A stretch of DNA of 64,000 nt, taken from the NCBI RefSeq assembly GCF_000403645.1, contig NC_021313.1, positions 2,623,014-2,687,013 on the forward strand, given 5' to 3'. The notes beneath the pieces were generated by a model. That model saw only the letters and a list, made by a program, of their open reading frames with translations. It searched no databases and was not told the DNA's origin. The translations under genes were made by a program, and so were the position numbers. Within the stretch, counting starts at the first letter, position 1, and each line of letters begins with the position of its first letter. The DNA is from Salinarchaeum sp. Harcht-Bsk1. Lineage in GTDB: Archaea > Halobacteriota > Halobacteria > Halobacteriales > Salinarchaeaceae. Shown piece by piece: positions 17,162-26,568 of this stretch.

Positions 17162-18430
17162 ATGGACCGGCCCGAGTGGATCCTGGTACTCGCGATCCTC
17201 TCGGTCGGACTGGTCGGCGCCACGGTGCCCGCTGCCGCCGGGATCGTCGACGCGGATTCCGGCGTCGGTGGCGCTGTCGAATCGATCGGTTCGACGCACA
17301 CTGCGATCTCCCAGGAAGAGCAGGCTGTGGGCACCAGCACGCTCCTCGCCCCGCTGCGTTGGCTGCCACAACAGCGCGACCAGTTCCTCGCGACCGCCCA
17401 GCAGCAGTTCGAGCGATCGACGTTCCGGGTCCGGGTGCGAAGCGACGGCGACGCTCGCTGGGTGTTCCGCTACGAACGGCCGATCGAGACCGACGACGAG
17501 CGCTCCGCGTTCGAACGGTACGCCGATCGGTTTCGGACGGAAGAGACCGACCTCTATCGGGAGTTCCAGAACCGGTCCGCCTCCCTGACGGCTCACGCGA
17601 GCGAGTTGACCGGTCGGCCGATGACTGCGAGGAACGTCTCCCGCGACGCCGGGATCGCCCAGACGCCGACGCAGGAGGAGGGGTACGTCGAGTTGGCCTT
17701 CGAGTGGACGAACTTCGGTCGCGTGAGCGGCGAGGAGGTCGTCGTCGGCGACGTGTTCGAAGGCGGTCTCTATCTCGGCGAGACCCAATCGCTGATTTTC
17801 GTCGCTGGCGAGGGCGTCGAGTTCACCTCGGTCCATCCCGACGGTTCGCCATCGAACGCCACGCTTGCCGACAGTCGCTCGGTTACGTGGACCGGCGAGC
17901 ACCAGTTCGCCGATCGGCATCCACGCGCCGTCTTCCAGATTCCCCAGCCCGTTGCCAGCGGGAGCGGCGACGACGGCGCCAGCATGCTGTGGCTCCTCGG
18001 CGGCGGCGTGATCGGGCTCTTGCTCGTCACGCTGCTCGCGATCACCCGGTACGGCGGCATCCCGCGACGCGAGGAATCGACCGCGTCGGCTGCAGCCGAG
18101 GCTCCGGCGACGCCCACCGAGGCCGACACCGTCGAGGAGGGCGCGGAGGACGCTGCCCCTTCGGCGACTGCCGATCCCGCAGCCGTCCCCGAGGAACCGA
18201 TCTCCGACGACCGCCGGGTGCAGCAGCTCCTGGAGGACGGTGGCGGTCGGATGAAACAGACGGCGATCGTCGAGGAGACCGACTGGTCGAAGTCGAAGGT
18301 CAGCATGCTCCTCTCCGAGATGGAGGAGGATGGCCGCATCAAGAAGATCCAGGTCGGCCGCGAGAACATCATCGCGCTCGCCGGCCACGAACCGGAAGCA
18401 GCGAGTTCGCCGTTCGACGACGCCGAGTAG
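17162..18430 (+). CDS. Membrane-anchored protein with C-terminal winged helix
   Basis: This is a 422-aa protein with a signal peptide (ILVLAILSVGLVGATVPAAAG) and an extracellular beta-rich region of about 240 residues (VRVRSDGDARWVFRYERPI, FEWTNFGRVSGEEVVVGDVF). One membrane helix follows (MLWLLGGGVIGLLLVTLLAI), then an acidic Ala/Pro linker and a cytoplasmic winged helix (QQLLEDGGGRMKQTAIVEETDWSKSKV...SEMEEDGRIKKIQVGRENI). This is the haloarchaeal DUF7345/DUF7343 type of architecture. It probably couples an outside signal to DNA binding; the target is unknown. It lies 79 nt upstream of tRNA-Glu. Confidence 0.85.
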   Translation: MDRPEWILVLAILSVGLVGATVPAAAGIVDADSGVGGAVESIGSTHTAISQEEQAVGTSTLLAPLRWLPQQRDQFLATAQQQFERSTFRVRVRSDGDARWVFRYERPIETDDERSAFERYADRFRTEETDLYREFQNRSASLTAHASELTGRPMTARNVSRDAGIAQTPTQEEGYVELAFEWTNFGRVSGEEVVVGDVFEGGLYLGETQSLIFVAGEGVEFTSVHPDGSPSNATLADSRSVTWTGEHQFADRHPRAVFQIPQPVASGSGDDGASMLWLLGGGVIGLLLVTLLAITRYGGIPRREESTASAAAEAPATPTEADTVEEGAEDAAPSATADPAAVPEEPISDDRRVQQLLEDGGGRMKQTAIVEETDWSKSKVSMLLSEMEEDGRIKKIQVGRENIIALAGHEPEAASSPFDDAE

Positions 18431-18508
18431 GCGTCGTACGTCACGCCGTGCCGCGGGCGGGTGGAAACGCAACTGTTAAACTGCACTCTCGGTTACCCGG
18501 AAGTGCAC

Positions 18509-18583
18509 GCTCCGATGGTGTAGTCCGGCCAATCATATTGCCCTCTCACGGCAATGACCAGGGTTCGAATCCCTGTCGGAGCA
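18509..18583 (+). tRNA. tRNA-Glu (anticodon CTC)
   Basis: This 75-nt cloverleaf has acceptor stem GCTCCGA paired with TCGGAGC and discriminator A at 18583. The anticodon stem is TTGCC/GGCAA with loop CTCTCAC, giving anticodon CTC (Glu, codon GAG). The T-arm is CAGGG-TTCGAAT-CCCTG. No intron is visible and CCA is not encoded. The 3' half is the target of a later 23-bp duplication. Confidence 0.97.
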
Positions 18584-18704
18584 TCCTGCGACGAACGTAC
18601 GTGAGGAGCGGATGCTCCAGAAGGGATTCGAAGCTCGCGAGTCGCAGCGACCGAGCGTCGCGAGGTCGACCGTCTCACCTCGGGTTCGAATCCCTGTCGG
18701 AGCA
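18561..18704 (+). repeat. Duplicated tRNA-Glu 3' end (att-like scar)
   Basis: The last 23 nt of the tRNA gene (18561-18583) are repeated exactly at 18682-18704, without the rest of the tRNA. Between them, TGCTCCAGAAGGGATTCGAA (18613-18632) is an inverted, 17/20-identical copy of the same sequence. Such direct repeats of a tRNA 3' end are the attL/attR footprints of tyrosine-recombinase integration. Only 98 bp separate the copies and no integrase is present, so either the element was lost or the second copy is one edge of a larger, eroded island to the right. Confidence 0.75.
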
Positions 18705-18888
18705 CTCTCGTCCTTTCACTTTCGTGCGGTTTCGGTCGTCGTGGTCGACCATGATCGCGAAATCTTCGCAGCGAACTGACGAATCGATCACGACGCAGAC
18801 TGGCGATTCTGGTGAAATATGGGCAAGCACTTTAGCACTCTGCTACCATTATGAACCATGACAGTAAATACACCCCAGCCGAGATCAA

Positions 18889-19458
18889 GTGAAGGCGCAG
18901 TTACGGCGCATCCGCCGGAAACGTCATTCCTCTAATCGGAGTTCCAACAATGAACATGGAAGCGGGTCAGCTAGTAACACTCAGGATCTCAAGGAAATAG
19001 CAGATGAGCTAGATGAGTCTGAGTCTACGCATCATCAGCGGGAGAAAGTCAGAACGGAGCTTGGCCGGGATGAGGATGACGGCGAAGCCGATTCACGCAA
19101 CGAACTCTTCGTCGCCCACCACGTCCACGCAGTCAGCGACGACGGCGCCGCGTTCGTGCAAGCAAATCAGGATCGCCTTGCCGACATCATCGCCGAGAAC
19201 GAGATGACTCTCCGCACGTTCTGGAACAGACTCAACCACCCCAATCGAGATATCCAGAAGTACACTGGCCCCGACGACGTGAAAGACGTACTACAGAACA
19301 AGCACGGCTCGGATTACTGGAAGCGTCTCTACTTCGGCTGGGAAGTCGACACCGACCAGAACGCTAATACGATCGTCGAAGACACTGTCGAGAAGCTGAC
19401 CGACTTAGATCGGCTGTTCCACGACCCGGCAGACGGATTAGACGAGATGCCGGTCTAA
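18889..19458 (+). CDS. Hypothetical protein of the AT-richer island
   Basis: This is a 189-aa protein with a basic, Ser/Asn-rich first 30 residues, then an acidic helical middle (DLKEIADELDESEST) and a conserved-looking C-terminal half (NELFVAHHVHAVSDDGAAF ... MTLRTFWNRLNHP ... YTGPDDVKDVLQNKHG). I recognise no domain. The start is uncertain: GTG 18889 opens the frame, but ATGs at 18851 and 18858 are better placed relative to a TATA-like ACTTTAGC (18828-18835). Those ATGs open other frames that stop after 13 and 25 codons, so a 5' frameshift is possible. Codon use is less GC-biased than in the flanking core genes. Confidence 0.5.
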   Translation: MKAQLRRIRRKRHSSNRSSNNEHGSGSASNTQDLKEIADELDESESTHHQREKVRTELGRDEDDGEADSRNELFVAHHVHAVSDDGAAFVQANQDRLADIIAENEMTLRTFWNRLNHPNRDIQKYTGPDDVKDVLQNKHGSDYWKRLYFGWEVDTDQNANTIVEDTVEKLTDLDRLFHDPADGLDEMPV

Positions 19459-19575
19459 CTCACTCACGGGAGCGTTTCTCCTTGTCACATTTCGGCTGAT
19501 CGACCGAAGCGGTGTCGACGTGATCTCCGTGCTATCCTCCTTTGTGTCTACGCCGAAGATGTGTACTATAGTATT

Positions 19576-21009
19576 TCACTCGCGATAGGACGCCGGGAGT
19601 TCGTCGTTCGAGGGTTCGCCGTTGTCTTCGTACATCCAGATCACATTGTGGACGTCCAACATCGAAACGGATTGATCTCCACCGAGCTCTTCGACGGCAC
19701 TCTGGATTTCATCGCGGAACGTTCGCAGCGCGTTCACTACCGACCGGTACTGACGCGGACGAAAACCGGACTCGTAGTCATCTAACGTAGTCTTCGCTTC
19801 AACGAACTCGGCTGTCTTCGATGGTGGGAGTCCGATTTGCTCATCGGGTTCACAGACCATCATGAGCGACGTCGCCATCCGTTCGATCGACCCGGGGCTA
19901 CGCCCCTCTTCTTCCTTGATGTGGATCGTATGTTCGCGGAAGAGTCGAAGCCGTGTGACGTCTGGTTTCGAACTGTCGAAGAACTCTGAGAGAACGGCGC
20001 TGGCCTCTTCTGGATTCGAAGTAAAGTATTCCTCTACATCGTTCCAGACGTACTGCCCCCACTGCCCGCCCATGAGGTACTCGATCACCGATGCATTGAG
20101 ATTCGTCGCTTCTCGGTCGGTCAAAGCCTTGAATAACGGCTCAATCTCCTCTGCTTCGAGATCATCGAGCGTAAACTCGTCACGAATCGTTTCCTCGACG
20201 TAGTCACAGTATTCGCGTTTCCAGTTTTCCCAGTACCCGCCGAAGAACCCGGACACGTCGGGCTCGTCGTACGCATCGTTAACCTTCCCATGGGCGTACG
20301 CATACGCCAACGGCCCGATGTCGACCAGTTCAACTGGGTCAGGCCGCCCTCTGTCCATTGCAGAGCCACCGTACAGTCCCCGGTAAAACTCGCTGTACGG
20401 GCCCTTCAGCTGTGCTGAGAGATCACCACTATCTAACGTCGCAAAAGCATGGAAGAGCTGTTCCATCTCCGCTCGGACGGATGCTTCATGCTCTGTTCCC
20501 TTCGTCGCGTGCCCAACAACGTCGAAATACGTCTCTCGAAACGCCTCCAACACGTCCATCCGTTCGGCGAAATCACCACTGCACTCCACTCCGAACCACC
20601 GTAGCGCTTCACAGGCTTCTCGTGTCAGAATCCCTGGTTCATCTGTATTACTACGGGAGTAGAGTTCCCAGAGCGCCCATTTCCACGTCAGCGTGTCCTC
20701 CCAGGCAGCATCGTACTCAGAGGCAGCCGCGAGCGTTTCCAAGAATGACGCGAAGTCCTGATAGTCTTCAAACCCCGCCAGCAGGATTGCCTGGCCTGGA
20801 TTGTCCGCTGAATCGACCGCGTCGGCACTCCAGAACTCCTCAAGTGTTTCCTCACACGGGTTTTCGAGAAATGCTTCCAGGCGATTCTGGAATACCTGCT
20901 GCCGGTTGGGGGTGAACGAGTAGCCTGGCCCCGCTGGTTCTTCCGCAATCATCTCTCCCCACGCACGGAGCATCCCCTCTCCGCGAGGCCGAAGCACGGC
21001 AGTCGACAT
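19576..21009 (-). CDS. Unknown 477-aa island protein
   Basis: This encodes a 477-aa acidic, aromatic-rich soluble protein. Features include WGEMIAEEPAGPGYSF near the N-terminus, WKWALWELYSRSN, EYLMGGQWGQYVWNDVEEYF and a C-terminal LRTFRDEIQSAV...MLDVHNVIWMYED. I recognise no catalytic motif, membrane segment or zinc site. The C-terminal block faintly recalls helical domains attached to type IV restriction (McrB-like) proteins, but this is a guess. The start is ATG 21009 rather than TTG 21036. It lies 248 nt downstream of the giant ATPase gene on the same strand and shares its AT-richer composition, so the two may be one module. Confidence 0.65.
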   Translation of the reverse strand: MSTAVLRPRGEGMLRAWGEMIAEEPAGPGYSFTPNRQQVFQNRLEAFLENPCEETLEEFWSADAVDSADNPGQAILLAGFEDYQDFASFLETLAAASEYDAAWEDTLTWKWALWELYSRSNTDEPGILTREACEALRWFGVECSGDFAERMDVLEAFRETYFDVVGHATKGTEHEASVRAEMEQLFHAFATLDSGDLSAQLKGPYSEFYRGLYGGSAMDRGRPDPVELVDIGPLAYAYAHGKVNDAYDEPDVSGFFGGYWENWKREYCDYVEETIRDEFTLDDLEAEEIEPLFKALTDREATNLNASVIEYLMGGQWGQYVWNDVEEYFTSNPEEASAVLSEFFDSSKPDVTRLRLFREHTIHIKEEEGRSPGSIERMATSLMMVCEPDEQIGLPPSKTAEFVEAKTTLDDYESGFRPRQYRSVVNALRTFRDEIQSAVEELGGDQSVSMLDVHNVIWMYEDNGEPSNDELPASYRE

Positions 21010-21257
21010 GACTTGCCCATCAAACCCGTCTATCAAAAACTCTCTTGCCGATGTCTTCCAAGATTAACTGTTTGGATACCACCTTCACCACTCAGCATCA
21101 TCACGCTCGTACACTTGGCCCTCGACGCCCATCTGCGCCTTTCAACACTGGTTTATTCAATTGGGGAAACGCGTAGCCCTCTCCCAGGATATCTTAGCCC
21201 TATTGATCCGTGGCCAGGGGTTTCAATGCCTGGAGTGCCATGGTTAGAGGGTAAACC

Positions 21258-24200
21258 CTAGTCAGTCTCGGTCACATCGGCGAGCGGCGTTTCTTGGATT
21301 TCTCCTCGCTTCCGGAAGTTCGTGATGTCGACTTTCACCTCTCGCTTCGTCTCTGAGTGTTCCTCCGTTTCGGGGCGGAGTAATTCAAACGGGTTACGAA
21401 TAGCACGTACATATGGGTCGGAGCGGATGTCCTTCCGCAGGTTTCCAACGATGTATAGGTAGAATCGGTCGCTCACGTCTTTGGTTCGGGCAGTTTTCCA
21501 CTCGTTCCACGAGATCCCTGGTGTTCGCGTATCGTGCCCGGAGGACTTCAACTCGATTAACCGATCAGCCTTCCCCGTATCTGGATTCACTGTGAGGATG
21601 TCGAATCCCGGGTAGGGAAGCGGGAGTCCGACCTCTTCGACCAGCTTCTTGATCACGGGTGCCGCATTAGAGTCACTCCTACGAGCATCTTGTATCGCCT
21701 GCTCTGTATGGACCTTGAACACGTACTCCTCGGGCGATGTGTCACGGCTCTCGAAGTCGAATTCTTCCCGGAGCCGCGCCCGTTCATACTCCATCGTGAT
21801 CTGCATCCCTAATTTGTCGACTACAGTGCGATATTTCATGTCCGGGTTGCTACCGCCCCCTTGAGATTCCCTGGTGTCTGAATAGTCGTCCTCATCTCCG
21901 TTCTCCTCGGCAGGTTCAACAATGATTGTCTCTCGATCACCGGCAATCGCCAATTCCCCTGGTTCGTAGATCGGGCGTTCCTGCCGCTGAGGCGTCCGGT
22001 CTTTGATCGGTTCTCTTGCCGGGTCTGGGGAATTGTCTGGCTTGTACTCCACGTCCTCATCGGTGTAGTCGCTCGGATTCACTATCGGTGCCTCGAGGGG
22101 CTCCGCTGTGTCCTCACGGAGTGCTTGTCGCTTGCTTTCGATCTCATCGATCGATGACGGTGCTCCGGCCAGACGCAGATAATCTCGACGGTCACTGTCA
22201 TCCGTGGCGGTGAGCATCGTCACGACGCCTTCGAATTGCGTGACATTCAACGCTCCACAGAGTGCCCGCGCTAAATATCGATACTGTTCGTCGTCGTTTT
22301 CTGCAGCCCTGACGATCGGTATCGCGGGTTCCGATCGAGCACGATCACGACGGTCAAGATAGTACGGGGGATTCGAAGTCACGGGCGCCACGTTCTCGCC
22401 TGGGAACTCGTAATCCACCTCGATCGAGTCGACGATCTCCAAATCGGTGCAGAATGCTCTCAAGCCGTTTAGGTCACGTGTGATCAATTCCTGGGACTGG
22501 CGCTCAGCTTCGAGTCGGCAGAGGATGTACGGTGCAGCTCGTTTCAGTTCCTGGATGAGCTGTTCCCGCACCGCGGGGCGTTCATCGAGGAACCGTGGTG
22601 TCGAATCCGCAGCTCTCTCCAGATCACGCATCCCGAAGTGCACCCCGAATCCGACGGCTTCTGTCTCCTGAAGCACAAATACCGGCAGGCTGGGGATCGG
22701 GATCTGCTCAAGAACGTCCGGGGCGCTAACGAAGTACGCATCTTGCGCTCGAATGATCTCGAACTCCCCATCGGGATACCGGCACAGGACGCCGACATCC
22801 TCCAGCCCTGTCTGACTCGTTTGCCAGTCTTCGTCCTTGATGTCTCGCTGTTGATCAGGAAGGGCTGGCAGCAGTTCACTTGTGTAGCGGTACGCCGATT
22901 TGATCTGGCGAAGCGAGTCCCCAACCGCAGCGGTGGCTGTCAGATTCCCATCGGCATCGGTGAACGTGTTCGCAATCGTCCCGACGATCGTCCGCGCATC
23001 GCGCGGCCGGAATGTAGACTGAGATAATTCCCGACGAACGCCGACTGCGTCGAAGAACCCTGCTGCATCCCGCGTTTGCTCTGCCACGTTACTCGGAATC
23101 ACAGGCAACAGCGAATTACCGCTCAGCTGAAACCGGGAGTGGACGCTCTCGGTCGGTAACCACGCTTCATCAGGCCGTCGGACACCGTGCTCCGTCGGGC
23201 ACCAGCGAGCGTTCTTCAGTTGCCACAGCCACAAGTTGAGTCCAACGCGACGCTTTTCGCTCTCCGCAGGGCAATTCTGGTTCCGTCGTCCAAATGATTG
23301 TACGTCGTGTGTGGCGAGCACTGGATTCCGGTATTTCTGGAAGCTCTCTCGCCACCACGCACCAATGTGCTTGAGAAGTTGCTCGCCGACGCTAGAGGAT
23401 ACCGATTCTCCTTCCACCGTGTTCTCAACATTTCCTGCCGCCTCAAGGAACTGACTCAAGAATTCGATGCTTTGCATCTGGTAGATCGAGTCGTACTCCC
23501 CGCGCTGCCCACCAGCCTGATCCAAGCACTCCGTGAGATGGTGCTGGTATTCCGTCCACAGGTCCTCATCTAACGCGTCCAATTCCGAGCGGGCGTCCGG
23601 TCGTTCAATACCAATCGTCGATCGCAGGCGACGTCGAGTCTGCGGATCGAAAAACGGCTTCAACCGGAGATGCGGAGATACCCCCAACCACTGGAAGAAA
23701 TTCCGCCACTCGTCAAACTCAGACTCCTCCCCAATATCAGGTTCATCCACCACGTCTGCAGGGTGTTCGATCCCCGGGAATGTGTCGGGAGGCGCCAGGT
23801 AGTGAGCATCTTCGATGCCGGCCGCGTCGAATAACGGTTCGACCTGCGTGGCCGCGCTCGCATCCGGCTGCCAATCCGATCCGAAGTACACGCGACAGGC
23901 AGGCTCCCAGTCCCCGTCTCTCGTCGGCACCGGGAGGAGACAAAGCCGATGCAGTGTCTGGGTTCGCTCGATATGCGGTAATGGAGCAGCCGCATCTACT
24001 GATTCGCCGGCAAGCCGCCACACGAGTTCCAGAATACTGCGCTTCCGAAGCGGCGTGTCATCAGCATCGAGTTGCTGCGGACTCGGCAGGACAGGGAACA
24101 ATGCTGCTCGAGCAACCTCTTCGAATTCGAACTCATTGACACCCCATATCGACTCTAACGCGGGTTTCAACTCCGTAACGAGATTACTTTGAGTCCGTGA

Positions 24201-26102
24201 ATCAACGTTTGCCTTCGGACGGTACAATGGTGGACTCAGGAATTCAATTCCCGGGAGATCAACATCCGGAATATCGTTCTGCGGCGGGAAGAACAACTCG
24301 CGAACCCCGCCGCTGTCACGCGCAACATGCCTGACGATGCCCGCCTCAGTTGGTCGACCAACCGGGAACACCGACGCACCCTGGCACGCAGCTTTGAACT
24401 CGCTCAACACGTCATCCTGATCGCTAATTGTCTCGAACACCCAGATCAACACTTGCAGGATTGGGTCGACAGCCAATTCATCAACAGGCTCCGGATACTT
24501 GTTCAGCGGAGAACGCGAGTCCGACACAGCCCCTAACACGAGAGGGATATCCCGAGCCGAAAGAGTATCTGCACCGAGTGAATCCAAAACCCGTGCGTGG
24601 CTTGGGGTCAACAATTTCGTCTGGAGAAAATACCCCTGGCTATCGACTTCACTGACTTCCAATCGGGTCGCACCGTGGATCCGCGCAACGTACCCGGCGA
24701 TATCCGGCCGGGTCTCGGCGTAATAGGGAATGACTGCCTCCCGGATCGAACGTAACGAAGCGTCTCCATCTGCATCCGAAAACGCCGGCAGAAATGCCAC
24801 ATCGGCGAACGCAGTTTTCACGGCGTTGATAAACCGCCCTTCCAGTGAGTCGTCATCATTCCGAGATTCTTCAGTAAGGTGAGTGAAATCGAGCCACCCC
24901 AGGATTTCCCCGGCACTGGTGGCGGTTTCCTTCGCGTACCCCACGACATCTGTCGCCAGTAAATCGGCGATTTGCTCAACGAGGAATCCGTTATAGTTCT
25001 CTGCGCCGGCAGTCACGTCGACACTGGTTCTGGAAATCTTCGTGTAGAATGCCCCATTGGCAAGCACCGGTATCGGGCATCGCTCTTCAGTTGGGAGGAA
25101 TACGTGGAGAAACGGTCGTTCACGCAACCGCTTTAGATGGATGCCATCGGATTCACGAGTAACACGAAGTGCGACACCAATCCGCGTGTGATCGACTTCC
25201 CCCCAAGTATTCGCATCGATGCCACCCGTATTGTTGCCGATCGGGATTCGCAGCCGCGAAAACAACGCGAATGTCGTACTGGCCGACTCCTGAGTTTCGG
25301 CTTCATGTTCGACGGTCACGAACTCCAGATCGCTTTGCACGCTCTCGGTTCGCTTCACATCTCGTTGGATTCGCCATTCTTCAGTCGATCCGTCGAGACT
25401 GAGTTCTAGCTCCTCGAGGTTCTGGAGAAACACCGCGGTGTGTTCATCGAGTTCTGAAATAGCAGTGATCGTATCCTCCCGGATACTGGAACTCTTCAAC
25501 TCGAATCGAAATACAGTGTTGTACTCCTGCTCCAGTAATTCCTGGACACGAGGCGGCGTCTCGTCTGGCGGGAATGGAAGCCGCATCAGCGGAATGCCGT
25601 CGATATCAGGTTCCGACCACTCATCATGTTCCTCAACCGCGTCGAGAATCGCGTCTCGGGCATCACCGCGATCGAACTCAAACGAAACGCCAGTCGAGAA
25701 CACCTGCGGTCGGTTCGTCAGATCGAGAACGGAGCTGAATCCGCGACCCTTGTGACCGATAGGAGCTTCCTGTTCGGCGTCGCTACTCGCCTCTTTCGTC
25801 GTATAACTCATCGTGCAGAGGGCCTTCACATCGTCTTCATCGATCTGACGCCCAGTATTCGCGACGAGTAACGTCTCCCCGTCCAACTCGAACCTGACCT
25901 TCCTCGTTCCTTCACTGTCCGACATCGCATCGTCGGCGTTCTGGATCAGTTCAAACGCGAACCGTCTATGATAGTCCGCCTGAATCTGCCCTTCGTCGCT
26001 GTAATGAGCGTTGATATCCTCGGGCGTACTCTGGTAAGAACGAAGACGTCTTTCACGAAACCCGGAGAGAAATTCAGATTCTTCACTGACCCCTGATGAC
26101 AT
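21258..26102 (-). CDS. Giant sacsin-like HATPase / DUF3883 protein
   Basis: This is a 1614-aa cytoplasmic protein. The N-terminus is a GHKL (HSP90/sacsin-type) ATPase: N-box ELIQNADDA at 51-59, LLVANTGRQI near 79-88, and the glycine lid IGHKGRGFSSVL at 115-126. About 1200 residues without a clear domain follow. The end is a DUF3883 domain, a PD-(D/E)XK-like nuclease fold, with GFDILTVN near 1499 and DRLIELKSSG near 1515-1524, giving a D...ExK pattern. Related proteins are frequent in prokaryotic defence islands and probably combine ATP-driven conformational change with DNA cleavage. It is large, AT-richer than the core and next to other accessory genes. The function is inferred, not shown. 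Confidence 0.82.
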   Translation of the reverse strand: MSSGVSEESEFLSGFRERRLRSYQSTPEDINAHYSDEGQIQADYHRRFAFELIQNADDAMSDSEGTRKVRFELDGETLLVANTGRQIDEDDVKALCTMSYTTKEASSDAEQEAPIGHKGRGFSSVLDLTNRPQVFSTGVSFEFDRGDARDAILDAVEEHDEWSEPDIDGIPLMRLPFPPDETPPRVQELLEQEYNTVFRFELKSSSIREDTITAISELDEHTAVFLQNLEELELSLDGSTEEWRIQRDVKRTESVQSDLEFVTVEHEAETQESASTTFALFSRLRIPIGNNTGGIDANTWGEVDHTRIGVALRVTRESDGIHLKRLRERPFLHVFLPTEERCPIPVLANGAFYTKISRTSVDVTAGAENYNGFLVEQIADLLATDVVGYAKETATSAGEILGWLDFTHLTEESRNDDDSLEGRFINAVKTAFADVAFLPAFSDADGDASLRSIREAVIPYYAETRPDIAGYVARIHGATRLEVSEVDSQGYFLQTKLLTPSHARVLDSLGADTLSARDIPLVLGAVSDSRSPLNKYPEPVDELAVDPILQVLIWVFETISDQDDVLSEFKAACQGASVFPVGRPTEAGIVRHVARDSGGVRELFFPPQNDIPDVDLPGIEFLSPPLYRPKANVDSRTQSNLVTELKPALESIWGVNEFEFEEVARAALFPVLPSPQQLDADDTPLRKRSILELVWRLAGESVDAAAPLPHIERTQTLHRLCLLPVPTRDGDWEPACRVYFGSDWQPDASAATQVEPLFDAAGIEDAHYLAPPDTFPGIEHPADVVDEPDIGEESEFDEWRNFFQWLGVSPHLRLKPFFDPQTRRRLRSTIGIERPDARSELDALDEDLWTEYQHHLTECLDQAGGQRGEYDSIYQMQSIEFLSQFLEAAGNVENTVEGESVSSSVGEQLLKHIGAWWRESFQKYRNPVLATHDVQSFGRRNQNCPAESEKRRVGLNLWLWQLKNARWCPTEHGVRRPDEAWLPTESVHSRFQLSGNSLLPVIPSNVAEQTRDAAGFFDAVGVRRELSQSTFRPRDARTIVGTIANTFTDADGNLTATAAVGDSLRQIKSAYRYTSELLPALPDQQRDIKDEDWQTSQTGLEDVGVLCRYPDGEFEIIRAQDAYFVSAPDVLEQIPIPSLPVFVLQETEAVGFGVHFGMRDLERAADSTPRFLDERPAVREQLIQELKRAAPYILCRLEAERQSQELITRDLNGLRAFCTDLEIVDSIEVDYEFPGENVAPVTSNPPYYLDRRDRARSEPAIPIVRAAENDDEQYRYLARALCGALNVTQFEGVVTMLTATDDSDRRDYLRLAGAPSSIDEIESKRQALREDTAEPLEAPIVNPSDYTDEDVEYKPDNSPDPAREPIKDRTPQRQERPIYEPGELAIAGDRETIIVEPAEENGDEDDYSDTRESQGGGSNPDMKYRTVVDKLGMQITMEYERARLREEFDFESRDTSPEEYVFKVHTEQAIQDARRSDSNAAPVIKKLVEEVGLPLPYPGFDILTVNPDTGKADRLIELKSSGHDTRTPGISWNEWKTARTKDVSDRFYLYIVGNLRKDIRSDPYVRAIRNPFELLRPETEEHSETKREVKVDITNFRKRGEIQETPLADVTETD

Positions 26103-26557
26103 GATCCCCTCAATTCAGCGGCAGAACAAAAAAGCTGAGGCACACCCACGGAACCATTCTAACCACAGCCGGTGAGACACGCAGTCTACGCCACGTCACT
26201 CCCGGCGCCGCTTACCCCTTGAACGAATCCCCCTCTGCCTTTCTCGCCACCATCCTCATCGGGCGGCCATACCTCCTCCCGCTCCCAAGCTGTTTGACAC
26301 CATCCTGACCGCTCTCCACCGCCGGTTCACCGACGGTACCCAGTCCCTGTTGCTCCTCACCGTCGCCAACCCCCGTCGACGGTCCGTCCGACCCAGCAGG
26401 TGACTCGCCCGCTGCACCGATCGCATCGCCCTGCTCTAACGCCTCCAACGGGAACGCGTACGCTTGCGCTCGCCGCTGCTTGTACCACGACGTCCGCTCC
26501 GCGATATCCATCACCTCGATCACCGTCGACCTGTGGAACGATGCACCGGGGACATGG
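26103..26557. other. Junction region between island and folE remnant
   Basis: These 455 nt lack a complete conserved gene. They start with AT-rich sequence upstream of the giant ATPase gene, which should hold its promoter, and contain a degenerate minus-strand frame described separately. The change of base composition at about 26.5 kb marks an insertion boundary. Confidence 0.45.
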
Positions 26558-26568
26558 ATGACAGACAA
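26212..26568 (-). pseudogene. Degenerate gene fragment
   Basis: The minus frame reads STVIEVMDIAERTSWYKQRR then AQAYAFPLEALEQGDAIG before dissolving into Gly/Ser-rich sequence. The only start is a TTG at 26568, inside the folE remnant of the other strand, which looks accidental. The first 40 residues look like real protein (amphipathic helices, perhaps a DNA-binding or transposase fragment). This may be the tail of a gene whose front was replaced at the recombination point. The identity is unknown. Confidence 0.3.

Noticed and set aside
18493-18705. 70-codon minus frame across tRNA-Glu
   Set aside because: It is antisense to the tRNA and its duplicate; it is a common spurious call.
21037-21257. 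Sequence around GTTTCAATGCC considered as a CRISPR repeat
   Set aside because: There is no repetition with regular spacing; no CRISPR array is present anywhere in the window.
26212-26568. Considered as an intact gene
   Set aside because: It has only a TTG start inside folE, and the second half is low-complexity; kept as a fragment.
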